Part shown: one piece after another, positions 38,037 through 48,046 of the stretch
How positions within the stretch are numbered: the first letter of the stretch is position 1
Layout of the letters: the number at the start of each line of letters is the position of its first letter
DNA from: Sunxiuqinia elliptica
GTDB lineage: Bacteria; Bacteroidota; Bacteroidia; Bacteroidales; Prolixibacteraceae
Length of the DNA: 64,000 bases
Assembly (NCBI RefSeq): GCF_900113005.1
Contig: NZ_FONW01000006.1
Coordinates: 62,001 to 126,000, forward strand
Direction of reading: 5' to 3'
Made by a program: the position numbers and the translations under genes
The notes under the pieces: model-generated
The model's database searches: none
Seen by the model: the letters and a program-made list of their open reading frames with translations, nothing else
What the model was told of the DNA's origin: nothing

Positions 38037-39986
38037 ATGATTAAAATAACATTACCAGATAATAGTGTCAGAGAATATGAAAGTGGAATTACCGGCATTC
38101 AGATTGCAAAATCCATAAGTAACCGCTTAGCCAAAGATGTTTTGGCTATCAGTGTAAACGGAGCTGTTTGGGATTTGAATCGTCCAATTACGGAAGATGC
38201 CAGTATTAAACTTTTCACCTGGGACGACCGAGAAGGAAAAGAAACTTTTTGGCATTCGTCGGCCCACTTAATGGCAGAAGCTATTGAGAGTTTTTATCCC
38301 GGAACCAAATTTGGGATTGGGCCCACTGTCGATACCGGATTTTATTATGATGTCGATCTGCCAGAAGGAAAACAATTATCGGAAAAAGATTTAGAAAAAA
38401 TCGAGAAAAAGATAATTGAACTGGCTCGCCAAAAAAATGAAATTGTTCGTCAAGATATCTCAAAAAAGGAGGCTTTGGATATGTTTACAGCCAAAGATGA
38501 CGAACTTAAGCAGGAGTTGATTAGTGAGTTGGAGGATGGAACCATTACGCTATATAATCAAGGTGGTTTTACGGATCTGTGTCGTGGACCTCACTTGCCC
38601 AATACAGGATACATTAAAGCGGTAAAGTTAACATCGATTGCTGGTGCATACTGGCGTGGCGATGAGCATAACAAAATGTTAACTCGTGTATATGGGGTAA
38701 CTTTTCCAAAGCAGAAGTTTTTGGAAGAATACCTGGTTTTGTTGGAAGAAGCCAAAAAGCGCGATCATCGGAAGATTGGTAAAGAGATGGAACTGTTTAC
38801 CTTCTCGCAGGAAGTTGGACAAGGCCTTCCAATGTGGTTGCCTAAAGGAGCGATGCTTCGTGAGCAGCTGGAGAACTTTTTGAAAAAGGTTCAGAAGAAA
38901 TTTGGCTACGAGCAGGTAATTACTCCTCATATTGGCGATATCAACTTGTACAAAACTTCAGGGCACTACGCCAAATATGGAGCAGATTCTTTTCAAACAA
39001 TTAAAACTCCGGCTGAAGGCGAAGAGTACATGTTAAAGCCTATGAACTGCCCTCACCACTGTGAGTTGTATAAATTTAAACCTCGTTCATATAAAGATTT
39101 ACCAGTCCGGATGGCTGAATTCGGAACTGTTTATCGTTACGAGCAGAGTGGTGAGTTGCATGGTTTGACAAGGGTGCGTGGCTTTACTCAAGATGATGCG
39201 CATATTTACTGTCGTCCGGATCAGCTGAAAGACGAGTTTAAGAAAGTAATTGATATCATTTTTATTATTTTCAAAGCATTAAACTTTGAAAACTACACCG
39301 CTCAGATTTCGTTACGCGATCCTGAAAAACCTGAAAAGTACATCGGATCGCCCGAAAACTGGGATAAGGCCGAACGTGCTATTATTGAGGCTTGCGAAGA
39401 AAAAGGTCTGAATACAGTAACTGAATTAGGCGAAGCAGCTTTCTATGGTCCAAAACTGGATTTCATGATTAAAGATGCCTTGGGACGAAGCTGGCAATTG
39501 GGAACCATTCAGGTTGATTATAATTTGCCTGAGCGTTTCAAACTGGAGTACATTGGAGCTGATGATAATCGCCATCGTCCGGTCATGATTCACCGGGCAC
39601 CATTTGGATCTATGGAACGCTTTGTGGCTGTTTTGATTGAACATACTGCCGGAAAATTCCCATTATGGTTAACTCCGGAGCAGGTTGTTATCTTACCAAT
39701 CAGTGAAAAGTACAATGAATATGCTGAAAGTCTTTCAAATTTTCTAAATAATTCCGATATTCGCACCTTAATTGACGACCGGAATGAAAAGATTGGTCGC
39801 AAAATTCGGGATAACGAACTTAAACGTATCCCGTATTTATTGATAGTTGGAGAGAAGGAGGCTGAATCTGAGATGGTTGCCGTTCGAAAACAAGGTGAAG
39901 GAGACCAAGGAACGATGACCAAAGAAGAGTTTGCCAAATTCATCCAAAAAGAAGTGAAAGAGCAACTAGCATCATTTTATAACTAA
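38037..39986 (+). CDS. thrS: Threonyl-tRNA synthetase
   Basis: The ATG at 38037 (MIKITLPDN) is the start; a TTG at 38001 in the same frame falls inside the promoter box. The 649-residue protein has a TGS domain (1-60), the editing domain with its [10 protein letters not shown] zinc-like motif, the class II catalytic core with zinc ligands in KPMNCPHHC and [11 protein letters not shown], and an anticodon-binding domain at the C-terminus. Its position before infC, rpmI and rplT is conserved across many bacteria. Confidence 0.97.
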   Translation: MIKITLPDNSVREYESGITGIQIAKSISNRLAKDVLAISVNGAVWDLNRPITEDASIKLFTWDDREGKETFWHSSAHLMAEAIESFYPGTKFGIGPTVDTGFYYDVDLPEGKQLSEKDLEKIEKKIIELARQKNEIVRQDISKKEALDMFTAKDDELKQELISELEDGTITLYNQGGFTDLCRGPHLPNTGYIKAVKLTSIAGAYWRGDEHNKMLTRVYGVTFPKQKFLEEYLVLLEEAKKRDHRKIGKEMELFTFSQEVGQGLPMWLPKGAMLREQLENFLKKVQKKFGYEQVITPHIGDINLYKTSGHYAKYGADSFQTIKTPAEGEEYMLKPMNCPHHCELYKFKPRSYKDLPVRMAEFGTVYRYEQSGELHGLTRVRGFTQDDAHIYCRPDQLKDEFKKVIDIIFIIFKALNFENYTAQISLRDPEKPEKYIGSPENWDKAERAIIEACEEKGLNTVTELGEAAFYGPKLDFMIKDALGRSWQLGTIQVDYNLPERFKLEYIGADDNRHRPVMIHRAPFGSMERFVAVLIEHTAGKFPLWLTPEQVVILPISEKYNEYAESLSNFLNNSDIRTLIDDRNEKIGRKIRDNELKRIPYLLIVGEKEAESEMVAVRKQGEGDQGTMTKEEFAKFIQKEVKEQLASFYN

Positions 39987-40010
39987 ATAAAAGAATAGGA
40001 GGGTTTTCTT

Positions 40011-40571
40011 ATCGCAATAAAAAAACGCCCATATCGAGGAGGACGAAGAGTGGACACAGGTCCACAACATAACATTAATCAACGTATTCGCGCGCAGCAA
40101 GTACGTTTAGTTGGTGAAAACATTGAGAACCAGGGGGTATATTCATTGTCAGAAGCGTTGAAGCTTGCAGAGTCAATGGAGCTTGACTTGGTTGAGATTT
40201 CGCCTAAGGCAGATCCTCCGGTTTGTAAGGTTATAGACTACCAAAAGTTTCTTTACCAACAGAAAAAGAAACAGAAGGAGATGAAAGCCAAAGCAGTGAA
40301 GGTTGTGGTTAAAGAAATTCGTTTTGGACCCAATACGGATGATCATGATTTTCAGTTTAAGCTTAGGCATGCTGAAAAGTTTTTGCAAGAAGGTGCAAAA
40401 GTAAAGGCTTACGTGTTCTTTAAAGGACGTTCAATTCTGTTTAAGGAACAAGGAGAGATCTTACTTCTGCGTTTTGCAACTGAGTTGGAAGAACTAGGTA
40501 AGGTGGAACAAATGCCACGTCTGGAAGGTAAGCGTATGACAATGTTTATTACACCCAAAAAGAAGAAATAG
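40011..40571 (+). CDS. infC: Translation initiation factor IF-3, probable ATC start
   Basis: No ATG lies in this frame near the 5' end. The frame opens after a TAG at 39996-39998. An ATC at 40011 sits 7 bases after a perfect AGGAGGG (39997-40003) and would give the basic N-terminus [13 protein letters not shown], a feature of Bacteroidota IF3. A GTG at 40050 also has AGGAGG 6 to 7 bases upstream and gives 173 residues, so it is the alternative. IF3_N ([19 protein letters not shown]) and IF3_C domains ([20 protein letters not shown]) are complete. IF3 rejects non-standard start codons, so an ATC start fits the self-control known for E. coli infC. Confidence 0.9.
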   Translation: MAIKKRPYRGGRRVDTGPQHNINQRIRAQQVRLVGENIENQGVYSLSEALKLAESMELDLVEISPKADPPVCKVIDYQKFLYQQKKKQKEMKAKAVKVVVKEIRFGPNTDDHDFQFKLRHAEKFLQEGAKVKAYVFFKGRSILFKEQGEILLLRFATELEELGKVEQMPRLEGKRMTMFITPKKKK

Positions 40572-40601
40572 TATTTCTTCGAATATAAAAATTGAAACAA
40601 G

Positions 40602-40799
40602 ATGCCAAAAATGAAGACGAACTCCGGTGCTAAAAAACGGTTTAAATTAACCGGCTCCGGAAAACTGAAGAGGAAGCATGCTTATAAAAGTCACATCTTG
40701 ACTAAAAAGAGCACAAAGCGGAAAAGAAACCTAACCTACTGGGGAACGGTTGATAAAGCTGACGAGAAAAATGTGAAGCTATTGCTTAACATGAAGTAA
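40602..40799 (+). CDS. rpmI: Large ribosomal subunit protein bL35
   Basis: The 65-residue product begins [20 protein letters not shown], the standard bL35 start, and is rich in lysine and arginine. It lies 30 bases after infC in the usual thrS-infC-rpmI-rplT order. Confidence 0.97.
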   Translation: MPKMKTNSGAKKRFKLTGSGKLKRKHAYKSHILTKKSTKRKRNLTYWGTVDKADEKNVKLLLNMK

Positions 40800-40896
40800 T
40801 AAATTCCTTTTCGAAATTATTTTAAGTATTTAACAGAGGGTATAGCTGTAAAGATTCGATTCGTATCGGACGCTAGCCACTCACAAATTGAAGATT

Positions 40897-41241
40897 ATGC
40901 CAAGATCAGTAAATCACGTAGCATCTCGGGCTCGTAGAAAAAAAATCCTCAAGCAAACTAAAGGTTATTGGGGTGCCCGTAAAAATGTTTGGACAGTTGC
41001 CAAGAATGCTCACGAGAAAGCGTTGACTTATGCTTACCGTGACCGGAAAACTAAAAAGAGAAACTTCCGCGCTTTGTGGATTCAACGTATTAACGCTGCA
41101 GCTCGCCAGGAAGGATTAAGCTATTCTCAGTTAATTGGTTTGTTGAAAAAGAACAACATCGAAATTAACCGTAAAGTATTAGCTGACTTAGCTTTGAATC
41201 AGCCAGAGGCATTTAAAGCTGTAGTTGCAAAAGTAAAGTAA
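40897..41241 (+). CDS. rplT: Large ribosomal subunit protein bL20
   Basis: The start [19 protein letters not shown] at 40897 is the standard bL20 N-terminus; a TTG at 40888 in the same frame would add three residues and is not used. Length 114 residues is normal. bL20 binds 23S rRNA early in assembly and in several phyla represses its own operon. The 97 bases between rpmI and rplT show no clear L20 leader structure that I can confirm. A terminator follows. Confidence 0.97.
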   Translation: MPRSVNHVASRARRKKILKQTKGYWGARKNVWTVAKNAHEKALTYAYRDRKTKKRNFRALWIQRINAAARQEGLSYSQLIGLLKKNNIEINRKVLADLALNQPEAFKAVVAKVK

Positions 41242-41270
41242 ATAAGAATTACAGGTGTAATAAATAATAG

Positions 41271-41298
41271 AAACCTCGCTTTGGCGGGGTTTTTTTTG
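41271..41298 (+). terminator. Intrinsic terminator after rplT
   Basis: A 9-base-pair stem (AAACCTCGC/GCGGGGTTT, one G-T pair), a 4-base loop and a long T run end the operon. Confidence 0.85.
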
Positions 41299-41322
41299 GT
41301 TTTAGACTTTGATGGGAAGCAG

Positions 41323-41862
41323 TTAAAAAAGCTTGGGTTGAATCGTTTTCCCGTTCATCTTTGGGGTAGCGTGCTTTTGCAATATCATTTCAAATAACTT
41401 GACTGTAGCTAAAGCATCGCCTCCTGCCCGGTGTCGACCGTCAATATGAATGTTGAGGTCTTGACACAGGTTTCCCAAGGAATAGGAAGAATGGCCGGGT
41501 AAATATTTTCGACTCAATTTCACGGTACACATCGTTTTGCGTTCATACTCATAGCCTAAACGAAGAAATTCTTGTTGGATAAAACGATAGTCAAAGCTTA
41601 CGTTGTGTGCAACAAAGGTTGTGCCTTCAGTAAGCTCGACAATTTGCCGGGCAACCTCGTAAAACTTAGGCGCATTGGTAACCATACTGTCGTCAATGCC
41701 GGTTAGCTTGGTGATAAAATAGGGGATGGAAGTCTCTGGATTAATGAGGGTTTGGAACGACTTAATAATTTCAATTCCATTATGCACAAAGATGGCAATT
41801 TCTGTAATTTTGCCTGCTTCAGCACGTTGTCCGGTTGTCTCTATATCAATAATGCTAAACAA
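41323..41862 (-). CDS. DnaQ-like 3'-5' exonuclease (DEDDh)
   Basis: The 179-residue protein is a stand-alone RNase T/DnaQ exonuclease domain. Exo I is FSIIDIETTG (2-11), Exo II VAHNVSFDYRF and Exo III HRAGGDALAT, with all acidic residues and the histidine present. Longer Bacteroidota relatives carry a GIY-YIG nuclease domain after it; this one stops at the exonuclease. It could be the epsilon proofreading subunit or a repair/RNA exonuclease. It is convergent with rplT. Confidence 0.88.
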   Translation of the reverse strand: MFSIIDIETTGQRAEAGKITEIAIFVHNGIEIIKSFQTLINPETSIPYFITKLTGIDDSMVTNAPKFYEVARQIVELTEGTTFVAHNVSFDYRFIQQEFLRLGYEYERKTMCTVKLSRKYLPGHSSYSLGNLCQDLNIHIDGRHRAGGDALATVKLFEMILQKHATPKMNGKTIQPKLF

Positions 41863-42068
41863 AGTTGTCGTTTTATTTGGTGAAAATAGGAAAAATGAAT
41901 TAGCTTTATTTCAAAATAGACTTAAATATCGTGAAATTGGGGTGGAAATGTAAAGAGTTTAGTAGGCAATAAAACTTATCTACTTGTTGATTGTTTATGT
42001 TTTTAAGATTTGAGTAGTGAGTTTTATAAAATACATAATGTTAAAATGATCACTTAATTTACTACACT

Positions 42069-43370
42069 ATGAGACGAATTATTTTTCTATCTTTTTTTCT
42101 GTGCATCGGAATGATGCTTCAGGCGCAAACCGCCGATAAAAAATGGGGCTTAGGCCTTGGAGCTGGTGCATATTACGGTAACACGAACGAAGGAACAGGT
42201 ATTGCAACGGAGCTTTATTTAAGCCGCTACTTAAGCCCTTCTTTCGATTTGATGCTTTTGAATAACCTGGGAATGGGGAATAATAAAGTATCAAGCACCA
42301 TGGATTATGCCACCACATTTTTGAATTTGAGGTATAAATTGAATAACGGTTATATCTTTAAAGAAAATAGTAGTGTTCAGCCTTATCTATATGGAGGTCC
42401 TGGTTATATGTGGGACAATCAAGAGGAAGGCTTGAACTGGGATGCTGGATTAGGATTTAAGTTCCCGCTGAGCCCAAGTATTTCGTTGTTTGCTGAAGCC
42501 GGATTTGTAGAAGGTTGGGCTGACGACGACACTCAGACACACCCAAATACAGAAAGCTTCTGGAAAGGAGTTGGAGGTATCGAAATTAACTTTGGAAAAG
42601 CTAAAGACTCAGATGGTGATGGCGTTCCTGATCGCAAGGATGACTGTCCAAATACACCACAAGGCGTAGCTGTAGATGAGAACGGTTGTCCTATTGATAC
42701 CGATGGTGATGGCGTTCCTGATTATAAGGATGACTGTCCTACTGAAGCAGGAGAGATTGCCTTGAATGGTTGTCCTGACCGTGATGGTGACGGTGTTGCT
42801 GATAAAGATGATGACTGTCCTGATACTCCAGGATTAAAAGAGCTGGCCGGCTGTCCTGATAGTGATGGTGATGGTGTTGCCGATAAGGATGATGATTGTC
42901 CTGACACGCCAAAAGGTTACAAAGTTGATAAGAACGGCTGCCCATACGACCGTGATGGCGATGGCATCGTAGATGAAGAAGATGACTGCCCAACAGAAGC
43001 AGGTCCTGCTGAAAATAATGGATGTCCTATCGTTGCTCCTGATTTTAGTGCCATTCTTTTCGATTTTGATAAGAGTAGCTTGAAAGCTGACGCTAAAGCT
43101 GGATTAGATGTTGTTATTGATGCGATGAAAGAACACAAAAGTCTTTCTGTTGAATTGTACGGACATGCTGATGAAATTGGAACAGAAGAGTACAATATGG
43201 ATCTTTCTGAGCGTAGAGCTAATGCAGCTAGAAGCTATTTGATGGAGAAAGGTATTGCAGCAAACCGTATTATCAAGGTTGTTCCTCTTGGAAAATCTCA
43301 ACCTATTGCTCCAAATACAAGAGAAGGAAGAGCTAAAAACCGTCGGGTTGAAATTAAAGCTGCTAAATAA
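42069..43370 (+). CDS. OmpA family protein with TSP3 calcium-type repeats
   Basis: A signal peptide (cleavage near MLQAQT, about 18-21) is followed by an OMP_b-brl-type eight-strand barrel (to about residue 175), a set of five or so thrombospondin type 3-like repeats (DGDGVPDRKDDCP and variants, about 180-320) and an OmpA/MotB domain (LFDFDKSSLKADA ... LSERRANAARSYL ... NRRVEIK). The repeats have the calcium-binding DxDxDGxxD pattern and form a linker between the barrel and the peptidoglycan-binding domain. Length is 433 residues. The repeats cause long open frames on the other strand, which are not genes. Confidence 0.94.
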   Translation: MRRIIFLSFFLCIGMMLQAQTADKKWGLGLGAGAYYGNTNEGTGIATELYLSRYLSPSFDLMLLNNLGMGNNKVSSTMDYATTFLNLRYKLNNGYIFKENSSVQPYLYGGPGYMWDNQEEGLNWDAGLGFKFPLSPSISLFAEAGFVEGWADDDTQTHPNTESFWKGVGGIEINFGKAKDSDGDGVPDRKDDCPNTPQGVAVDENGCPIDTDGDGVPDYKDDCPTEAGEIALNGCPDRDGDGVADKDDDCPDTPGLKELAGCPDSDGDGVADKDDDCPDTPKGYKVDKNGCPYDRDGDGIVDEEDDCPTEAGPAENNGCPIVAPDFSAILFDFDKSSLKADAKAGLDVVIDAMKEHKSLSVELYGHADEIGTEEYNMDLSERRANAARSYLMEKGIAANRIIKVVPLGKSQPIAPNTREGRAKNRRVEIKAAK

Positions 43371-43407
43371 TTAGAGAACGAATTTCTAATCATTTATAAA
43401 TAAAATT

Positions 43408-43435
43408 AAAGCCTCGCAATTGCGGGGCTTTTTTG
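43408..43435 (+). terminator. Intrinsic terminator after the OmpA gene
   Basis: A stem of about 10 to 11 base pairs (43408-43418 with 43421-43431, one G-T pair) with a tight loop and a T run. Confidence 0.85.
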
Positions 43436-43471
43436 ATTCTATCAATGACCTTATTTTAGCTTAGAAACTAT

Positions 43472-43479
43472 TATCTTTG
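43472..43479 (+). promoter_or_regulatory. Candidate -7 promoter box for argS
   Basis: TATCTTTG fits TAnnTTTG and lies 19 bases before the ATG of argS. No good -33 element is seen. Confidence 0.5.
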
Positions 43480-43498
43480 CGGTTCAAAATTTTTGACT

Positions 43499-45292
43499 AT
43501 GCATATCGACCAAATCATAAAAGAAAAAGTAGTAGAAGCGATTCAGGCATTGTATGCCCAACAAGTTGAAACTGATTCAGTACAAGTTCAAAATACGCGT
43601 AAGGATGTTGAAGGAGACATGACTATTGTTGTTTTTCCGTTTTTACGCTTTTCGAAACAATCTCCGGAGCAAACTGCAACGCAGCTGGGAGAGTACTTAA
43701 AAGAGAACGTTGATTTGATTGAAGATTTTTCAGTGATCAAAGGATTTCTGAACCTGACCATCTCAAAAGAGTATTGGTTGAGCGTATTGGGAGCAGCTTT
43801 TTTAGATCCTGAGTTTGGCTTTCAAAAAGCAAGTGAAGAATCGCCACTAGTCATGGTGGAATATTCATCTCCAAATACGAATAAGCCATTGCACTTAGGG
43901 CATATTCGTAATAATTTGTTGGGCTTTTCAATTGGTGAGATTATCAAAGCCAATGGAAATCGGTTGGTAAAAACCAATATTGTAAATGACCGCGGAATTC
44001 ATATTTGCAAATCGATGTATGCCTGGAAGCAATGGGGAGAGGGAAAAACCCCCGAAAGTACAGGGATCAAAGGAGACCATTTGGTTGGAGATTTTTATGT
44101 CTTGTTCGACAAGCATTACAAAGCGGAAATCGAAGAGCTTGTAGGTCAAGGCTTGTCAAAAGGGGAGGCTGAACAGCAGGCTCCATCTATTGTTGCTGCC
44201 CGTGAAATGCTAAGAAAGTGGGAAGCAAAGGATCCGGAAGTAATTAAACTTTGGGAAATGATGAACCAATGGGTTTATGAAGGATTCGATGTGACATACA
44301 AGGAATTGGGCGTAGATTTTGACAAGATCTATTACGAGTCTGATACATATTTGGTTGGAAAAGACGAGGTTTTAAGAGGGCTTGAAGAAGGAGTTTTCTA
44401 TAGGCGTGATGATGAGTCAGTATGGGCAGACTTGACTTCAGAAGGATTGGACGAAAAAATTCTATTGAGAAGTGATGGTACTTCCGTCTACATGACCCAA
44501 GATATTGGCACGGCTAAATTGCGATTCAACGATTACAAAATTGACAAAATGGTGTATGTTGTTGGAAACGAGCAAAACTACCATTTTCAAGTTTTGTCGG
44601 TTCTTTTAGATAAGTTGGGATTTGATTGGGGAAAAGGATTGTACCATTTTTCTTATGGCATGGTGGAACTTCCTCATGGTAAGATGAAGTCAAGGGAAGG
44701 AACTGTGGTTGATGCTGATGATTTAATGGCAGAAATGATCGAAGTGGCACGGAAAACTTCAGAGGAACTAGGCAAGCTGGAAGGCTACACTGAGGCAGAG
44801 TTGGCTGAAACCTACAAGACGATTGCCTTGGGTGCTCTTAAATATTTCATGCTGAAAGTAGATCCGAAGAAAAATATGCTGTTTAATCCAGAAGAGTCGA
44901 TCGACTTTAACGGGAATACAGGACCATTTATTCAGTACACCTACGCACGTATTCGTTCGGTAATTCGTAAAGCCAATGATAATGGTATTGAACTGAGTGA
45001 AAAGCTGAGCGAACAAATAGCTCTTTCTGATAAAGAAAAAGAGTTGATTAAATCATTGTCTCTTTTCCCTTCGGTTGTAAAAGAAGCTGGAGATACATAC
45101 AGTCCTGCAGTAATTGCTAATTATATCTATGCGCTGGTTAAAGAATTCAACCAGTTCTATCATGATCATTCGATTTTGGGGGAACAGGACGATGCCGTTC
45201 GTAACTTCAGGTTGGTGTTATCAAAAGCGATAGCCAATACAGTACAAAAAGGAATGAGCTTGTTAGGAATTAAAGTTCCCGAACGGATGTAA
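43499..45292 (+). CDS. argS: Arginyl-tRNA synthetase
   Basis: The ATG at 43499 (MHIDQIIKEKV) is chosen over a TTG two codons upstream; length 597 residues. The class I motif HIGH appears as HLGHIRNN in NTNKPLHLGHIRNN (about 122-135), and the KMSKS position as GKMKSREGTVV. The N-terminal Arg-tRNA-synt_N domain and the C-terminal DALR anticodon-binding domain are both present. It stands in its own unit between two terminators. Confidence 0.97.
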   Translation: MHIDQIIKEKVVEAIQALYAQQVETDSVQVQNTRKDVEGDMTIVVFPFLRFSKQSPEQTATQLGEYLKENVDLIEDFSVIKGFLNLTISKEYWLSVLGAAFLDPEFGFQKASEESPLVMVEYSSPNTNKPLHLGHIRNNLLGFSIGEIIKANGNRLVKTNIVNDRGIHICKSMYAWKQWGEGKTPESTGIKGDHLVGDFYVLFDKHYKAEIEELVGQGLSKGEAEQQAPSIVAAREMLRKWEAKDPEVIKLWEMMNQWVYEGFDVTYKELGVDFDKIYYESDTYLVGKDEVLRGLEEGVFYRRDDESVWADLTSEGLDEKILLRSDGTSVYMTQDIGTAKLRFNDYKIDKMVYVVGNEQNYHFQVLSVLLDKLGFDWGKGLYHFSYGMVELPHGKMKSREGTVVDADDLMAEMIEVARKTSEELGKLEGYTEAELAETYKTIALGALKYFMLKVDPKKNMLFNPEESIDFNGNTGPFIQYTYARIRSVIRKANDNGIELSEKLSEQIALSDKEKELIKSLSLFPSVVKEAGDTYSPAVIANYIYALVKEFNQFYHDHSILGEQDDAVRNFRLVLSKAIANTVQKGMSLLGIKVPERM

Positions 45293-45302
45293 AAAAAAGG
45301 CA

Positions 45303-45330
45303 TGAAAAAAGGGGGTCAGAACTGACCCCC
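45303..45330 (-). terminator. Terminator of the small cysteine-containing gene
   Basis: The hairpin GGGGGTCAG/CTGACCCCC (45311-45319 with 45322-45330) is followed on the minus strand by TTTTTT (45310-45305), 6 bases after the stop at 45337. The plus strand lacks a T tract after the stem, so the direction favours the minus-strand gene. Confidence 0.75.
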
Positions 45331-45336
45331 AAAATT

Positions 45337-45564
45337 CTACAAAATTGCGATTCGTGAAAAAGGGACTTTATTTTCTCGTTGACAGATGCAGTTTTTATGC
45401 TTTTGGATAAGAATCGCTCTGTCATAACTTGATAGCGAATTTATATATTCAATTCTTTCGGATAGATTCATCTGGCGAATATGCTTGTATGCACAAGTTG
45501 CCGTTTCATTCTTCATAGGACAACTAAAAACTAGTCCATAACAATATGATATTTCTTCTCCCAT
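45337..45564 (-). CDS. Small cysteine-containing protein of unknown function
   Basis: The 75-residue product has five cysteines (about 8, 15, 24, 59 and 61), with a helical segment NLSERIEYINSLSSYDRAIL between the two groups. The layout CP(x)7C ... HKNCICQRE resembles short Bacteroidota proteins that might bind a metal, but I cannot name the family. Its own directional terminator supports a real transcript. It lies between argS and ffh, antisense to both. An inner start at residue 17 is possible. Confidence 0.6.
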   Translation of the reverse strand: MGEEISYCYGLVFSCPMKNETATCAYKHIRQMNLSERIEYINSLSSYDRAILIQKHKNCICQRENKVPFSRIAIL

Positions 45565-45689
45565 CCCTGAATCTCTCCATCATAATATAAAGAACTTACA
45601 CCTGTTTATTCTACTTTACAAGAAAAGGTAACCCGTTAATTGAACTTTTTTTTAAAGAGAATTAAAAATTTCTCTTTCTATTATTTTTG

Positions 45690-45697
45690 TATTTTTG
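45690..45697 (+). promoter_or_regulatory. Candidate -7 promoter box for ffh
   Basis: TATTTTTG, 35 bases before the ffh ATG; a second TATTTTTG overlaps just upstream at 45682-45689. Both fit TAnnTTTG. Confidence 0.45.
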
Positions 45698-45732
45698 CAC
45701 CAGCTTGAAAAATAAATCAATACCATACGAAT

Positions 45733-47061
45733 ATGTTTGAGAATCTTAACGAGAAATTAGAGCGGTCGTTTCAGCTGCTAAAAGGGCAGGGACGAATTAC
45801 CGAGATTAATATAGCGGAAACATTAAAAGAAGTAAGACGTGCACTTTTAGATGCTGACGTTAACTTCAAAATTGCCAAATCATTCACTGAAAAAGTGAAA
45901 GAAAAAGCACTTGGGCAAGACGTTTTATCGGCTGTTAAGCCTGGCGAGATGATGGTTAAGATTGTCCACGATGAGTTGGCAGAATTAATGGGAGGGCAAT
46001 CTGTAGATATTAATTTATCAGGGAATCCAACGGTAATATTGATTGCTGGTCTGCAAGGATCCGGTAAAACGACCTTCTCTGGAAAGCTATCTAATCTTAT
46101 TAAAAATAAGCGCGGTAAACACCCCTTACTGGTCGCTGGTGACGTATACCGTCCTGCTGCGATTGATCAGCTTAAAGTTTTAGGAGAACAAATCAATGTT
46201 CCGGTTTATACTGAAGAAGGAAATAAAGAGCCAGTAAAGATTGCTCAAGCTGCAATAAAACAAGCAAAGGCCAATGGTAACGATGTGGTAATTATCGATA
46301 CCGCGGGTCGTTTAGCAGTTGATGAGGAGATGATGAAAGAGATTAGCGCTGTGAAGAAAGCGGTTTCTCCTCATGAAATTTTGTTTGTTGTTGACTCGAT
46401 GACTGGTCAAGATGCTGTAAATACAGCAAAAGAGTTTAATGATCGTCTTGACTTTGACGGGGTGGTATTGACCAAACTAGATGGTGATACTCGTGGTGGT
46501 GCAGCCTTGTCAATTCGTTCTGTGGTAAACAAGCCAATTAAGTATGTTGGTACAGGCGAAAAAATGGAGGCATTAGACGTGTTCCACCCATCAAGGATGG
46601 CTGACCGGATTCTTGGAATGGGGGATATTGTTTCACTGGTTGAAAAGGCGCAGGAACAATTTGACGCTGAAGAAGCCCGAAAATTACAAAAGAAATTAGT
46701 TAAGAACCAGTTCAACTTTAATGATTTCCTGAAGCAAATTCAGCAGATCAAGAAGATGGGTAATATTAAAGATTTAGCTGCAATGATTCCAGGTATGGGT
46801 AAAGCACTAAAGAATGTTGATATTGAAGATGACGCCTTTAAGCATATTGAGGCAATCATTCATTCTATGACCCCGGATGAGCGTAATGATCCATCATTAT
46901 TGAATGGTTCTCGTAGAAAGAGAATTGCCAATGGTTCAGGTACCGATATTCAGGAAGTAAACCGTTTGATCAAACAATTTGCCGAGACACGCAAAATGAT
47001 GAAAATGGTTTCGCAAGGAAAGAATATGGGACGAATGATGGGTAATCTACGTGCAAGATAA
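45733..47061 (+). CDS. ffh: Signal recognition particle protein Ffh
   Basis: The 442-residue protein has the NG GTPase domain with P-loop [13 protein letters not shown] (about 107-119), [16 protein letters not shown] and a methionine-rich M domain (from about 300) ending [16 protein letters not shown]. With 4.5S RNA it carries ribosomes making membrane or exported proteins to FtsY. It is 20 bases before folD, so the two may share a transcript, although their functions are unrelated. Confidence 0.97.
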   Translation: MFENLNEKLERSFQLLKGQGRITEINIAETLKEVRRALLDADVNFKIAKSFTEKVKEKALGQDVLSAVKPGEMMVKIVHDELAELMGGQSVDINLSGNPTVILIAGLQGSGKTTFSGKLSNLIKNKRGKHPLLVAGDVYRPAAIDQLKVLGEQINVPVYTEEGNKEPVKIAQAAIKQAKANGNDVVIIDTAGRLAVDEEMMKEISAVKKAVSPHEILFVVDSMTGQDAVNTAKEFNDRLDFDGVVLTKLDGDTRGGAALSIRSVVNKPIKYVGTGEKMEALDVFHPSRMADRILGMGDIVSLVEKAQEQFDAEEARKLQKKLVKNQFNFNDFLKQIQQIKKMGNIKDLAAMIPGMGKALKNVDIEDDAFKHIEAIIHSMTPDERNDPSLLNGSRRKRIANGSGTDIQEVNRLIKQFAETRKMMKMVSQGKNMGRMMGNLRAR

Positions 47062-47081
47062 CTCCAGAAAAAATCAAGATA

Positions 47082-47957
47082 ATGAAGTTAATCGACGGAA
47101 AACAAATCGCAACGGACATTAAAAAAGAGATCGCACAGGAAGTTCGTGAAATGGTTGAAGCAGGTGCGAAACAACCTCACTTAGCTGCCATTTTGGTAGG
47201 ACACGATGGAGGAAGCGAAACATATGTAGCATTCAAAATTAAAGATTGTGAGGAGGTTGGTTTCAAATCTAGCTTGGTTCGCTTTGAGGATGATGTTACT
47301 GAAGAAGAATTGCTGGCGAAGGTTCATGAACTGAATAATGATACCGATGTAGATGGTTTTATTGTGCAGTTGCCATTGCCTAAGCATATTTCTGAGCAAA
47401 AAATAATTGAGGCAATTGATCCTCGTAAAGATGTTGACGGCTTCCATCCGATTAACGTTGGACGTATGGTGATCGGGTTACCTTGTTTTGTTTCGGCTAC
47501 GCCGGATGGTATCGTTGAGCTTTTGAAGCGTTACAAGATTGAGACTTCAGGGAAAGACTGTGTCGTTGTCGGCCGAAGTAATATTGTTGGGCGTCCAATG
47601 AGCGTTTTGATGTCGCAAAAAGCAATTAATGCTACCGTAACTGTTGCTCATAGCCGAACAAAGGACTTGAAAGAACTGTGTGCAAGTGCTGATATCTTGA
47701 TCGCTGCTTTAGGAGCTCCTGAGTTTATTAAAGGAGATATGGTTAAAGAAGGAGCAGTGGTAATTGATGTTGGAACAACTCGGGTAAAGTCTGATCAAAC
47801 CAAATCAGGATTTAAGTTGAAAGGCGATGTCGCTTTTGATGAAGTGGCCCATAAATGTTCGTACATTACTCCGGTGCCAGGGGGAGTAGGTCCAATGACC
47901 CGCGTTGCTTTGCTGAAAAACACCTTGTTAGCCGCAAAAAAAGAAATTTATAAATAA
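47082..47957 (+). CDS. folD: Methylenetetrahydrofolate dehydrogenase/cyclohydrolase
   Basis: FolD interconverts 5,10-methylene-, methenyl- and 10-formyl-THF for purine and formyl-methionine supply. The 291-residue protein has the catalytic YxxxK motif in [11 protein letters not shown] (about 46-56), the [12 protein letters not shown] cofactor motif (about 163-174) and the C-terminal signature [15 protein letters not shown]. It follows ffh closely and is ended by a strong terminator. Confidence 0.96.
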   Translation: MKLIDGKQIATDIKKEIAQEVREMVEAGAKQPHLAAILVGHDGGSETYVAFKIKDCEEVGFKSSLVRFEDDVTEEELLAKVHELNNDTDVDGFIVQLPLPKHISEQKIIEAIDPRKDVDGFHPINVGRMVIGLPCFVSATPDGIVELLKRYKIETSGKDCVVVGRSNIVGRPMSVLMSQKAINATVTVAHSRTKDLKELCASADILIAALGAPEFIKGDMVKEGAVVIDVGTTRVKSDQTKSGFKLKGDVAFDEVAHKCSYITPVPGGVGPMTRVALLKNTLLAAKKEIYK

Positions 47958-47976
47958 AACCGAATGGTTTTTCGTT

Positions 47977-48007
47977 AAAAAGGTGACTGATTCAGTCACC
48001 TTTTTTT
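47977..48007 (+). terminator. Intrinsic terminator after folD
   Basis: The inverted repeat AAAAAGGTGACTGA (47977-47990) with 47992-48005 and a T run; a very stable hairpin with a tight loop. Confidence 0.9.
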
Positions 48008-48046
48008 GGCTTTGTTTGTTTAACTTTACAAAAACAAATTTCATCT

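Noticed and set aside
42722-43195. Long antisense frames in the OmpA gene
   Set aside because: They are by-products of the repeated GATGGTGATGG-type codons of the TSP3 repeats.
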